Source: QAND01 sp003150225 (lineage in GTDB: Bacteria; Bacillota; Clostridia; Christensenellales; QAND01). From it: a stretch of 64,000 bases of DNA. Positions 8,350 to 16,434 of this stretch are shown piece by piece (the stretch's first letter is position 1; each line of letters opens with the position of its first letter). The notes under the pieces are model-generated. The model ran no database searches. It was given only the letters and a program-made list of their open reading frames with translations, and was not told the origin of the DNA. The DNA is taken from positions 1,612,001 to 1,676,000 of the forward strand of contig NZ_CP076563.1 of assembly GCF_044357945.1 (NCBI RefSeq), in the 5' to 3' direction. The position numbers were made by a program, and so were the translations under genes.

Positions 8350-8637
8350 ATGGACCTTGTACAGATTATCATTTTGGCACTGCTGGTGGAGGCAATATGG
8401 GAAACATTAAAGATGTGCTGGCAAAAGGGTGAGTTTTCATGGGATCGCATGGGATGCTTGACGGTTGCGGTTTTCCTATCGGTATTGTGCGGAGCAAATC
8501 TATTTTCCGCTGTGGGATTGATAATGGGGCCTTATTGGCTCGGAAGCCTTTGTACTGGCATTTTGGTAAGCCGTGGAAGCAATTTTCTCCATGATTTGCT
8601 ATCCAAGCTCCAGGAGCTGAAAGGAAAAAGCGCATAA
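8350..8637 (+). CDS. Phage holin-like membrane protein
   Basis: The 95-aa protein starts 11 nt after the preceding gene, with a TAGGGGGA RBS. It has an N-terminal helix (VQIIILALLVEAIWETLKM) and two hydrophobic stretches (GCLTVAVFLSVLCGANLF; LIMGPYWLGSLCTGILV), then a short cytoplasmic tail with GSNFLHDLLSKL. Two to three membrane helices and the place at the end of the lysis cassette fit a holin that permeabilises the membrane for the endolysin. It is the last gene of the prophage remnant. Confidence 0.7.
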   Translation: MDLVQIIILALLVEAIWETLKMCWQKGEFSWDRMGCLTVAVFLSVLCGANLFSAVGLIMGPYWLGSLCTGILVSRGSNFLHDLLSKLQELKGKSA

Positions 8638-8650
8638 AACATGTAGGTTC

Positions 8651-8657
8651 TTCGACA
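8651..8657 (-). promoter_or_regulatory. Spo0A box upstream of spoIIE
   Basis: TTCGACA is a perfect 0A box (TGTCGAA on the - strand), 80 bp before the proposed spoIIE start. In Bacillus, spoIIE is activated by phosphorylated Spo0A from a housekeeping-sigma promoter, so the site fits its gene. No convincing -35/-10 pair was found after it. Confidence 0.5.
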
Positions 8658-8737
8658 GAAATCGATGGCTGTTTATTCTAACGCAAGTTAAGTTACGGTA
8701 TTTTTTACGTCTTATTTTGTATCAATTATAGGATTTC

Positions 8738-10882
8738 ATGTTTTGTTTGCAGGGTTATGCGTTTTCCTGCGCCGCGTGGGCCGACGATTTTCTCCTTCTG
8801 CCGTTGCTACAATATCCACACCTAGTATTCTATGAGAAATTCGGTGATGATATGCAGCGGATACAAAGCTTTGCGGATCGATTTCGGTTACAGGAGATTT
8901 TGACGGCCGTTCATCCCATGGATATGGCAGCGTTGATTGGATGCTTTCTTGCTGCTCGGGTTACGTTGGTTTATGGACTTTCCCCCGTATGTCCTGCACT
9001 GCTCTATGGATTTTGTTTGAAAAAAAGATGGGACTGGATGGGAGCCATCGGAAGCATCTTGGGCGGCATCCTATTGTGCCCTTCTTTTCCCCCTGTTCTC
9101 GGCGGTGTGCTGACGGCTTGGCTGGCCCTTCAGGCGTTGCGGTTGGACTGGATTCAAACAAACTATGCGTCGCTGGCTAGGATATTGCCGTTAGTCTTTG
9201 GCGCAATTGCTCTAGTGATATTTTCAGACGGAACTCTGTATACGATCCTGCTTGGTATCATCGATCTGATGCTAATTGGTGTATTTGGCCCCATCTACGG
9301 GATGGCTTTTGGTGCGCTACAAAAGGCTTTACGGCGTCGGCGGCTTTATGAAGGGGAGCAATATTGCTTGATGGCGCTGGTATGCACCAGCATACTGTTT
9401 TTGCAGAACATCACCCTGTTGGGCGTTTATCTAGACCGGACAGCCTGTTGTTTGATGGTGCTTCTGCTGGCATATTTTCGAGGACCCATCGCAGGCGGCG
9501 TTGTGGGCATTGCTTTTGGTGGCTGTGCGGCCATGGTGGGGTATTCGCCGTTGATTATAGGTGGCCTAGCCATCTGTGGACTTTGTGCAGGCATGTGCCG
9601 AGAGATGGGAAAACTTTCCGTGGTGGTTGGGTTTTCTCTTTCCAGCGCTGTGTTTCTATTATTTGTCCAGGATACCGGGGAAATTTTATTGCCGATCATG
9701 GAGCAAACGCTGGCGGGAGCGGGACTGTTTCTGGTGCCTCGTCAGATCGTTGGTGTGATATCCCGTGTGATGGACCGTCCCAAGGATCGTGAGCGCCATC
9801 CGACGCAATCAGCTTCGGATGAAAGAGGCAGGCGGGAAATCGGAAACCTGGCCAAAGCCATATTTTTAGGCGCAAAGGCCATGGAAAAGGGAAACGAAAG
9901 CGCACAAATCGCGTCGCAGCAGATGGGCGCATTGGCGGTTTCCCTCAACCATATGGCTATGCGGGAGACCATTCCTTTACAAAACACTATCAAACGAGTG
10001 GAGGCGGAGCTGGCGGACGGCGGATACGGGGATTGCCCAGTATCCGCAGCAAAAGATCCTTTCGACCGCTTAACGGTTACCGTTACTTGCCGCGGATGCG
10101 GCGGGAAAAGGGATTGTGTTAAAGTGATCCGAAGATATATCAGCCGCGCTATGGGGCAGGATTATATTTTGGCCCAACGTCCCTGTCGAAGCGGACAGCA
10201 GGAATCCTGCGTGCTGCAGTATGCCCCTGGTCCCCGTATTGCCCTGGAGGTTTCTACCGCGTGCTCCACCAAACCGGGCATGCGACAGAGTGGGGATACC
10301 TTTTTGATTGCAGACGTGGGGCCCGCGAAGACCGCCGCAATCCTGTGTGACGGAATGGGAAGCGGGAAAGCGGCAAAAGAGGAGAGCAGTACGGCGGCAC
10401 AACTGCTTCTGGCGTTTCAGCGGGCGGGGCTAGGCGCAAAGCCCATGATAAAAATGGTGAATAGCATTATGGCCAGCCGAAACCGGGATGTTTTTTCTAC
10501 CGGGGATATGGTGGTATTTGATCTTGCCGGTAAAAGCTGTGAAATTATTAAAATGAGCGCGCCAGCCACGTTCATACTGCGACAGGCTCATGCCCATTGG
10601 ATCAGCGGAAAATCCCTGCCCATGGGCGCGGTATCCAAGGCCACCCCCTTTTATGCACGGCGCGAGGTGGAGGTAGGGGACTATGTGGTGATGGTTTCCG
10701 ATGGGATTTCGGATTGCTTCACAAGCAATCGCGAGTTGGGTCAATGGATGCTTGGAATTCATCAGCAGGATCCATCGGTAGATCTGATGTCCCAGCGAAT
10801 ATTAAAAGAGGCGAAGTCCATAGCAGGGCATCAGGCGGACGATATGACGGTAGCGGTGATTAAGGTCAAATCCGTTGTATGA
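8738..10882 (+). CDS. spoIIE: Stage II sporulation protein E (SpoIIE phosphatase)
   Basis: The 714-aa product has an N-terminal membrane region (about 60-340) with roughly ten hydrophobic helices, a central FtsZ-interaction-type region (about 350-500) and a C-terminal PP2C Ser/Thr phosphatase domain (about 505-714). That domain carries AAILCDGMGSGKAAKEES, STGDMVVFDLAG, VSDGISD and HQADDMTVAVI, with the metal-binding Asp residues present. SpoIIE dephosphorylates SpoIIAA to activate sigma-F in the forespore and takes part in polar division. Bacillus SpoIIE is about 830 aa; the shorter N-terminus and weak RBS leave the exact start uncertain. The position before tilS-hpt-ftsH is conserved. Confidence 0.92.
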   Translation: MFCLQGYAFSCAAWADDFLLLPLLQYPHLVFYEKFGDDMQRIQSFADRFRLQEILTAVHPMDMAALIGCFLAARVTLVYGLSPVCPALLYGFCLKKRWDWMGAIGSILGGILLCPSFPPVLGGVLTAWLALQALRLDWIQTNYASLARILPLVFGAIALVIFSDGTLYTILLGIIDLMLIGVFGPIYGMAFGALQKALRRRRLYEGEQYCLMALVCTSILFLQNITLLGVYLDRTACCLMVLLLAYFRGPIAGGVVGIAFGGCAAMVGYSPLIIGGLAICGLCAGMCREMGKLSVVVGFSLSSAVFLLFVQDTGEILLPIMEQTLAGAGLFLVPRQIVGVISRVMDRPKDRERHPTQSASDERGRREIGNLAKAIFLGAKAMEKGNESAQIASQQMGALAVSLNHMAMRETIPLQNTIKRVEAELADGGYGDCPVSAAKDPFDRLTVTVTCRGCGGKRDCVKVIRRYISRAMGQDYILAQRPCRSGQQESCVLQYAPGPRIALEVSTACSTKPGMRQSGDTFLIADVGPAKTAAILCDGMGSGKAAKEESSTAAQLLLAFQRAGLGAKPMIKMVNSIMASRNRDVFSTGDMVVFDLAGKSCEIIKMSAPATFILRQAHAHWISGKSLPMGAVSKATPFYARREVEVGDYVVMVSDGISDCFTSNRELGQWMLGIHQQDPSVDLMSQRILKEAKSIAGHQADDMTVAVIKVKSVV

Positions 10883-10885
10883 CTA

Positions 10886-10919
10886 GGGGGAGCATGATTT
10901 ATGCTCCCCCTTAAATTTT
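10886..10919 (+). terminator. Terminator after spoIIE
   Basis: GGGGGAGCAT-GATTT-ATGCTCCCCC forms a perfect 10-bp stem followed by TTAAATTTT, 4 nt after the spoIIE stop. It also separates spoIIE from the convergent small gene. Confidence 0.75.
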
Positions 10920-10922
10920 ATG

Positions 10923-11195
10923 CTATTGCAAGGGCACGATGTAGCTTACAGAAATATCCTTCCCTACCGCTTCTTGCACCGCTTTTGCGCCGGCTTCTCC
11001 AAATGCGCCGCATAACTCGATTCGATCCACTTCACCAGTTGAAATCAGATGTTGTGCAGCGGCACATGCCTGGTCTAAGCGAGCCACTCCCACCAATACG
11101 GCTTTGCAGGAGTCCACCTCCATCATGGCGTGGTTTTGAGAAGGGTCGAACCCGCGACTCATAACGATAAAAGCAAAGCGAAATTGTTTTGACAT
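10923..11195 (-). CDS. Small conserved protein, DUF6506-like (90 aa)
   Basis: ATG 11195 is preceded by AAAAGGAGG on the - strand. The 90-aa product (FRFAFIVMSRGFDP at the start, KAVLVGVARLDQACAAAQ in the middle, DRIELCGAFGEAGAKAV near the end) has an alternating beta-alpha pattern. It resembles the DUF6506 family of small cytoplasmic proteins of unknown function, found widely in anaerobes. It is encoded against the spoIIE/tilS direction and breaks the usual spoIIE-tilS order. The family call comes from memory of the motif and is moderately sure; no activity is known. Confidence 0.6.
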   Translation of the reverse strand: MSKQFRFAFIVMSRGFDPSQNHAMMEVDSCKAVLVGVARLDQACAAAQHLISTGEVDRIELCGAFGEAGAKAVQEAVGKDISVSYIVPLQ

Positions 11196-11278
11196 GCTTC
11201 TTCCTCCTTTTCGTTATTGTAGCGTATCTTTGCCTTTAAGGACAGTGGAGTTTTGCTGTGATTTCCTCCTTTCCGCCG

Positions 11279-11307
11279 TTGTCAAAAATCTTTACAACGG
11301 GTAGAAT
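11279..11307 (+). promoter_or_regulatory. Promoter of tilS
   Basis: TTGTCA (11279-11284), a 17-bp spacer and TAGAAT (11302-11307) lie 27 bp before the tilS GTG start. Confidence 0.5.
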
Positions 11308-11333
11308 AAACCTATCCCAAAGGGGGGCTTACG

Positions 11334-12584
11334 GTGAGAGAAGCACTGATGCAGACTATGAAGCGGCTGGGAATTGGGATCCCAAACCAGGGGATTTTGT
11401 GCGCAGTGTCCGGGGGGATGGATTCCGTAGCGCTGCTCCACTGCCTGTGTACCCTGCGCAGAGAGATGGGATTTTCTCTTTATGCCGCCCACTTTCATCA
11501 CGGGATTCGCGCTTCTGCCGATGGGGATCAGGATCTGGTGGATACCCTGTGTCAGGATTGGGAGATTCCCCTAACTTGCGGCCGGGGAGATGTGGAACAG
11601 GAACGTTGTGGGCGTACAATAGAAGAGACGGCTAGAGACCTGCGCTATGATTTTTTAGAGCGCACTAGGGCGACCTTGGACTGTCAATGGATTGTAACCG
11701 CCCATCATGCCGGGGATCAGGCGGAGACGGTGCTGATGCACTTGCTGCGGGGAAGCGGTGTCCGGGGGTTAAGAGGAATGGAACCCGTGCGAGGGTATAT
11801 CGCCCGGCCGCTGCTGCATGTGGAACGGGAAGAGATTTTGCGGTATGTAGAGACACACCATCTGCCTTACCGAGAGGATGAAACCAATGCAGATCTCACA
11901 TATACCAGAAATCGAATTCGAAAAGAACTGATTCCTATATTGCAAACCGGCTACAATCCTGCAATAATAAAAACGTTGTGCAAAACTGCCCGGGCCGCAG
12001 GGGAAGACGAAGCCTTTTTGATGGAGCAGGCTAAGAATGCCTTTCTAAAGGTTAGACGCTACTCCTTGCCCGGCGTATGCCATGTCCTGTCTGGAATGCC
12101 GGATCAGCCTAGCCTTGAAAAACGGATTCTACGGCTTTGTTTGGAGGACCTGGGAGCTTGGAATGTGACCGAACGAGCTCTTATACTGGGAATGGAGGCC
12201 ATTGACCAAGGGAAGCGTACGGATATTGGCCAGGGGATTTTTGTGGACCAAAAGGGAGAGGTACAGATTTACCGTCCCTTTACGACCCAAGAAACCGCCG
12301 GGTTGGCCAGTGGCTATGGCCGGCTGAACGGTCTAAGCCTAGAGGTTTGGACGCCGGATTCCTGCCGGGATGCATTGCTGCGAACTCGGCGCCCGGGGGA
12401 TGTTCTGCCTGGAGGAAAGCGCCTTTCCCATCTGCTGAAAGAACAGGGTGTGCCGCGATGTATCCGGGATGCCCTTGGCGTTATCGTCCGGGGGAATCGG
12501 GTATTGGCGGTCCAGCATGTGTGGTACAGCATGGAATTGGATGGGTGCTTCCCCAAGTTCACGGGTGGCGTGATAAAAGATTGA
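11334..12584 (+). CDS. tilS: tRNA(Ile)-lysidine synthase
   Basis: The GTG start at 11334 follows AAGGGGGG. The 416-aa protein has the N-type ATP pyrophosphatase motif SGGMDS (about residue 25) and AAHFHHGIRASADGDQDLV, then TAHHAGDQAETVLMHLLRG, all hallmarks of TilS. A central substrate-binding region and the C-terminal TilS domain (about 325-400, RTRRPGDVLPGGKRLSHLLK) follow. It attaches lysine to C34 of tRNA-Ile(CAU), changing its codon reading from AUG to AUA, so it is expected to be essential. The next gene, hpt, starts 13 nt after the stop; tilS-hpt adjacency is conserved in Firmicutes. Confidence 0.95.
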   Translation: MREALMQTMKRLGIGIPNQGILCAVSGGMDSVALLHCLCTLRREMGFSLYAAHFHHGIRASADGDQDLVDTLCQDWEIPLTCGRGDVEQERCGRTIEETARDLRYDFLERTRATLDCQWIVTAHHAGDQAETVLMHLLRGSGVRGLRGMEPVRGYIARPLLHVEREEILRYVETHHLPYREDETNADLTYTRNRIRKELIPILQTGYNPAIIKTLCKTARAAGEDEAFLMEQAKNAFLKVRRYSLPGVCHVLSGMPDQPSLEKRILRLCLEDLGAWNVTERALILGMEAIDQGKRTDIGQGIFVDQKGEVQIYRPFTTQETAGLASGYGRLNGLSLEVWTPDSCRDALLRTRRPGDVLPGGKRLSHLLKEQGVPRCIRDALGVIVRGNRVLAVQHVWYSMELDGCFPKFTGGVIKD

Positions 12585-12597
12585 GGGGGATTTTGAC

Positions 12598-13146
12598 GTG
12601 AGCGAATACAAAGAGACGCTTTTGACAAAGGATGAGATAGACAATGCAGTAAAGGGCATTGCATACCGTATCCATAAGGATTACCAGGGCAAGGAGATTT
12701 TGGTGGTATGTATTTTAAAGGGAGCCTTTATCTTCTGTGCGGATTTGGTGCGGAATCTGGATCTCCCCTGCGAAATTGATTTTATCTCCGCTAGCAGCTA
12801 TGGTGCCGGGACTACCACCAGCGGAAACGTAAAGATTAACAAGGACGTGGAACACGATGTGGAGAATAAGCACGTGATTTTGGTAGAGGATATCGTGGAC
12901 AGCGGTCTAACCCTTAAAACTTTGAAGGAGTTCTTTTTAGCGCGCCGCCCGGCTTCCTTAAAAATCTGCTGTTTGCTGGATAAGAAGGAGCGCCGCCAGG
13001 CCGACATCGAGGTGGATTATAGCTGTTTTACCATCCCGGATGCGTTTGTGGTGGGCTATGGACTGGATTACGATGGCCGGTATCGGAATCTGCCCGATAT
13101 TATGGTATTGGATGAATCCGTCTATGGTGGAGAATCCGCCAAATAA
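12598..13146 (+). CDS. hpt: Hypoxanthine phosphoribosyltransferase
   Basis: The GTG start at 12598 follows GAGGGGGA. The 182-aa product has the PRPP-binding motif VEDIVDSGLTLKTL, the early ILKGAFIFCADLVR motif and the C-terminal YRNLPDIMVLDESVYGG end typical of bacterial HPRTs. It converts hypoxanthine or guanine plus PRPP to IMP or GMP for purine salvage. The gene lies between tilS and ftsH as in Bacillus, where Hpt and TilS form a complex that activates ftsH transcription; this may hold here but is not shown. Length is normal. Confidence 0.95.
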   Translation: MSEYKETLLTKDEIDNAVKGIAYRIHKDYQGKEILVVCILKGAFIFCADLVRNLDLPCEIDFISASSYGAGTTTSGNVKINKDVEHDVENKHVILVEDIVDSGLTLKTLKEFFLARRPASLKICCLLDKKERRQADIEVDYSCFTIPDAFVVGYGLDYDGRYRNLPDIMVLDESVYGGESAK

Positions 13147-13148
13147 GA

Positions 13149-13177
13149 TTGTTATATATTGGGAAATATGATATAAT
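13149..13177 (+). promoter_or_regulatory. Promoter of ftsH
   Basis: TTGTTA (13149-13154), a 17-bp spacer and a perfect TATAAT (13172-13177) lie in the hpt-ftsH gap, 40 bp before the ftsH start. Confidence 0.65.
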
Positions 13178-13217
13178 AACCTACTAAATTGCATTGACCC
13201 CTAGGAGGATCGGACGA

Positions 13218-15140
13218 TTGAAAAAAGTCTTGCGCGGCCCCGGCATGTATCTGATGCTGTTTTTGCTCATCTATTTGTTTGCCAGGCTGATGAGCCCAGG
13301 CGATGCCGCCAGTAAAGAGCTGAATTACAACGAGTTTATGTCCAAGGTGGAGGCTGGAGAAATTCTCAGCATCGATATCACCGATAACGATCTGGTTGCC
13401 TTGAAAAAGGGAACCGAGATCCAGGAGAAGAGCTTCCCTTCCCAATACGACTATACCACTTATATTCCTAGCATTGAGATTTTCAATGAGGATATGAAGG
13501 CTCTGACGGACGCTAACCCAGAGCTTCTGTCCATTGCGGTTAAATACCGGCCTACCCCTGAGCCTAGTTGGTTCATGTCGGTGCTGCCCTATCTTTTGAT
13601 CTCGGTGGCGATGATTGGCTTCTTCTGGTATATGATGTCCCAGCAGAGCCAGGGAGGCGGCAAGGTGATGTCCTTTGGCAAGAGCAAAGCCCGGATGGCT
13701 CCTGCAGATGATAAGAACCGCAAGACCTTTGCGGATGTTGCCGGCGCTGACGAGGAAAAGGATGAGCTGAAGGAGATTGTGGATTTTCTTAAGAATCCCG
13801 GAAAATTTACAGGCTTGGGAGCTCGGATTCCCAAGGGCGTGTTGTTGGTAGGCCCTCCCGGCACGGGAAAGACCCTTTTGGCCCGCGCGGTAGCGGGAGA
13901 GGCCGGCGTACCGTTTTACAGCATCAGCGGATCGGATTTTGTGGAGATGTTCGTGGGCGTAGGCGCCAGCCGGGTGCGGGACCTCTTTGAAAACGCCAAG
14001 AAGAATGCCCCGTGTATTGTGTTCATCGATGAGATCGACGCTGTGGGCCGCCATCGTGGAGCGGGGCTGGGCGGCGGACATGATGAGCGGGAGCAAACCT
14101 TAAACCAGCTGCTGGTGGAGATGGATGGCTTCTCGGTCAATGAGGGTATTATCATCCTAGCCGCCACCAACCGCCCGGATATTCTGGATCCTGCGCTCCT
14201 GCGGCCCGGCCGCTTTGACCGGCAGGTGACGGTGAATTATCCAGATGTTAAGGGCCGGGAAGAGATTTTGAAAGTTCACGCTCGGGGCAAGCCTTTGGCC
14301 GACGATGTGGATCTGAAGGTGGTGGCCAAGCGCACCCCCTATTACACCGGTGCCGATCTGGAAAATGTGCTCAACGAGGCCGCTATTTTAGCTGCAAGGA
14401 AGAACGACAACGAGATCCATATGGCAGAGGTGCTGACCGCCATCAATCGAGTGGCTGTGGGGCCCGAGAAGAAGAGTAGCGTGATTACCGAGAAGGACAA
14501 AAAGCTGGTGGCCTATCACGAGGCGGGTCATGCCGTGGTGGCCTACAATATGCCCAACTGCGACGATGTCCATGAAGTGAGTATTATCCCCACCGGCAAG
14601 GGAGCGGGCGGATATACCATGCTGTTGCCAGGGGAGGAAACCAAATACGTTACCCGCAACAAGCTACTGGATCAGATCGCCATGTCCCTGGGTGGACGCG
14701 CTGCTGAGGAGACCGTCATCGGGGAGATTTCCACCGGCGCTTACTCCGACCTACAAAATGCCAGCAACATTGCCCGCAGCATGGTGGTGGAATATGGCAT
14801 GAGCGATGCCGTAGGCAACATTTACTTGGGCGGCGGGGGAGAGGTGTTCCTGGGTAAGGATTATGGCCACACCCAGAACTATTCCGAGACGCTCTCCACT
14901 CTCATTGACAAAGAGATCAAATCCATCCTGGATACCGCCTATGACCGGGCCAAGGATACTCTTATCCAGCATCGGGACGAGTTGGACGCCATAGCAGCCG
15001 TCCTATTGGAAAAAGAAAAAATTGATGGAGCGGAGTTCCGCCGCATTATGGAGGGATTGCATCCCCAGGCGGTGGAATCTCAGGCAGGGGCTGCCGCGCT
15101 GGAGGAGCCTTCTCAGGGGACTCCCGAGGAGAAAGCATAA
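13218..15140 (+). CDS. ftsH: ATP-dependent zinc metalloprotease FtsH
   Basis: The start was set at TTG 13218 because CTAGGAGG lies 8 nt upstream; an in-frame TTG 24 nt earlier has no RBS. The 640-aa product has a first membrane helix (about 10-28), an external loop and a second helix (about 115-133). The AAA+ module follows (Walker A GPPGTGKT, Walker B FIDEID, second region of homology with RPGRFDRQVTV), then the zinc protease site HEAGH (about 435). FtsH is a membrane-bound hexamer that degrades damaged membrane proteins and regulators, including during sporulation entry. A strong terminator ends the unit. Length is typical. Confidence 0.97.
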   Translation: MKKVLRGPGMYLMLFLLIYLFARLMSPGDAASKELNYNEFMSKVEAGEILSIDITDNDLVALKKGTEIQEKSFPSQYDYTTYIPSIEIFNEDMKALTDANPELLSIAVKYRPTPEPSWFMSVLPYLLISVAMIGFFWYMMSQQSQGGGKVMSFGKSKARMAPADDKNRKTFADVAGADEEKDELKEIVDFLKNPGKFTGLGARIPKGVLLVGPPGTGKTLLARAVAGEAGVPFYSISGSDFVEMFVGVGASRVRDLFENAKKNAPCIVFIDEIDAVGRHRGAGLGGGHDEREQTLNQLLVEMDGFSVNEGIIILAATNRPDILDPALLRPGRFDRQVTVNYPDVKGREEILKVHARGKPLADDVDLKVVAKRTPYYTGADLENVLNEAAILAARKNDNEIHMAEVLTAINRVAVGPEKKSSVITEKDKKLVAYHEAGHAVVAYNMPNCDDVHEVSIIPTGKGAGGYTMLLPGEETKYVTRNKLLDQIAMSLGGRAAEETVIGEISTGAYSDLQNASNIARSMVVEYGMSDAVGNIYLGGGGEVFLGKDYGHTQNYSETLSTLIDKEIKSILDTAYDRAKDTLIQHRDELDAIAAVLLEKEKIDGAEFRRIMEGLHPQAVESQAGAAALEEPSQGTPEEKA

Positions 15141-15145
15141 AGACG

Positions 15146-15177
15146 AAAAGCCGTGGACTAAGTCCACGGCTTTTTTT
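15146..15177 (+). terminator. Terminator after ftsH
   Basis: AAAGCCGTGGAC-TAA-GTCCACGGCTTT forms a perfect stem followed by a T-run, 6 nt after the ftsH stop. Confidence 0.92.
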
Positions 15178-15264
15178 GTTTCTCCGATTTCTCTATCTCA
15201 GTTTCAAAAAACGAGAGGATCGCCAACAATTCGGCAAAAACCGTCAACCGTCCTGGAAATCCGG

Positions 15265-15293
15265 TTGATAAGCAATCGGGGGAATGTTACAAT
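15265..15293 (+). promoter_or_regulatory. Promoter of the PRPP synthase gene
   Basis: TTGATA (15265-15270), a 17-bp spacer and TACAAT (15288-15293) lie 45 bp before the start at 15339. Confidence 0.65.
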
Positions 15294-15338
15294 AGAACAC
15301 ACACGTGAGTGTCAATTATTTGGGGGTGCGTATTAACC

Positions 15339-16361
15339 ATGTACACAGGTGGAGACATCAGAATTTTTGCCGGAACCTCCGGTAAAAATTTCGCGAAGCG
15401 GATGTGTGATTATCTCGGAGTAGAGCTGGGCAACAGCGAGGTCATCACTTTTTCGGACGGCAATATCTTTGTTCGAATCCGGGAAACCGTACGGGATAAG
15501 GACGTTTATCTGGTTCAGCCCATCGGCATGAATCCCAACAACGAGTTGGTGGAAATTCTCTTCTGGATCGATGCATTTAAGCGGGCCAGCGCCAACTCCG
15601 TTACCGCGATCATTCCCTACTTTGGATATGCCAAGGGCGATAAGAAGGACGAGCCCCGGGTATCCCTGCGTGCGCGGGTCTGCGCCGATATGATCGAGTG
15701 CGCCGGTGTGGATCGGACCGTGATGATGGACCTTCACGCCGCCCAGGTGCAGGGCTTCTTCAAAACCCCCATGGATCACCTGGAGGCTATGCCTCTTCTG
15801 TGTGAATACATCAAGACCGTTTGTGATCTTAGTAATCTAGTGGTGGTATCCCCGGATGCCGGCTTTGCCAAGCATGCCCGGGAATACGCCGATTATCTGG
15901 GCGTCGGGGTGGCCATTGGGGACAAGACCCGTTTTGACCACAATGAAAACGCCAAGGTGCTGGAAGTCATCGGTAACGTGGAAGGCAAGGATTGCTTTAT
16001 CGTAGACGATTTTACCATCTCTGGCGGCACTCTGGTGGAAATTGCCAACGCTGTTAAGGCCCATGGTGCCCGCCGGGTATTTGCCGGCCTTAGCCACATC
16101 CTGTGTCGGGAGAAGGGTATTGCGGCCATCGAAAACAGCCCTCTGGAGTTTGTGGTCTCCACCGACTCGGTAGAGAATCCCTTCGTCAATCAATCCGATA
16201 AGATCAAGATTGTATCGGTTGCCCCCTTGTTTGCCGAAGCTGCCATGTGCATCCATAACCGGCAGAGCATCAGCATCATCTTTAAACGGGTGCCCACTCG
16301 GCTGGTGGAGCAGATGACCATGGAGATGGAACAGAGCAGGATTCTTAGCGACGACAACTAA
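15339..16361 (+). CDS. prs: Ribose-phosphate pyrophosphokinase, divergent form
   Basis: ATG 15339 follows TTGGGGGTG; an earlier in-frame start has no RBS. The 340-aa protein aligns by eye with PRPP synthases along its length: SDGNIFVRIRETVRDKDVYL, WIDAFKRASANSVTAIIPY, DLHAAQVQGFF, VVVSPDAGFAKHAREYA. It departs at signature sites. The PRPP loop reads VDDFTISGGT rather than the usual DD-DTAGT form, and the RQDRK-type motif reads KGDKKDEPR. It would make PRPP from ribose-5-phosphate and ATP for nucleotide, His and Trp synthesis. In Bacillus prs sits between glmU and pth; here it does not. This may be the sole Prs or a paralogue. Confidence 0.8.
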   Translation: MYTGGDIRIFAGTSGKNFAKRMCDYLGVELGNSEVITFSDGNIFVRIRETVRDKDVYLVQPIGMNPNNELVEILFWIDAFKRASANSVTAIIPYFGYAKGDKKDEPRVSLRARVCADMIECAGVDRTVMMDLHAAQVQGFFKTPMDHLEAMPLLCEYIKTVCDLSNLVVVSPDAGFAKHAREYADYLGVGVAIGDKTRFDHNENAKVLEVIGNVEGKDCFIVDDFTISGGTLVEIANAVKAHGARRVFAGLSHILCREKGIAAIENSPLEFVVSTDSVENPFVNQSDKIKIVSVAPLFAEAAMCIHNRQSISIIFKRVPTRLVEQMTMEMEQSRILSDDN

Positions 16362-16382
16362 CTTTTTATAGTACAGGATGGG

Positions 16383-16416
16383 ACCCGGGAAAGCGCTCCC
16401 GGGTTCCGTCTTTTTC
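16383..16416 (+). terminator. Terminator after prs
   Basis: ACCCGGGA-AAGCGC-TCCCGGGT forms a perfect 8-bp stem followed by TCCGTCTTTTTCT, 22 nt after the stop. Confidence 0.85.
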
Positions 16417-16434
16417 TAGATAGGAGGAAGTGCA

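Larger units (their letters stand above)
2886..8637 (+). mobile_element. Prophage remnant: tail tip and lysis module
   Basis: Six co-directional genes with tight spacing: truncated tail protein, tail-tip protein, DUF859-like fibre, GH25-LysM endolysin and two small membrane proteins. There are no head, packaging, replication or integrase genes. Base composition is AT-richer than the housekeeping DNA that follows. The right edge lies between the last holin-like gene (8637) and the Spo0A box at 8651; no tRNA gene or obvious att repeat is visible there. Confidence 0.75.

Noticed and set aside
8638..8737. tRNA gene as the prophage attachment site
   Set aside because: Searched by eye for a cloverleaf and a T-loop GTTCRA motif; none found in the gap, although tRNAs precede spoIIE in Bacillus.
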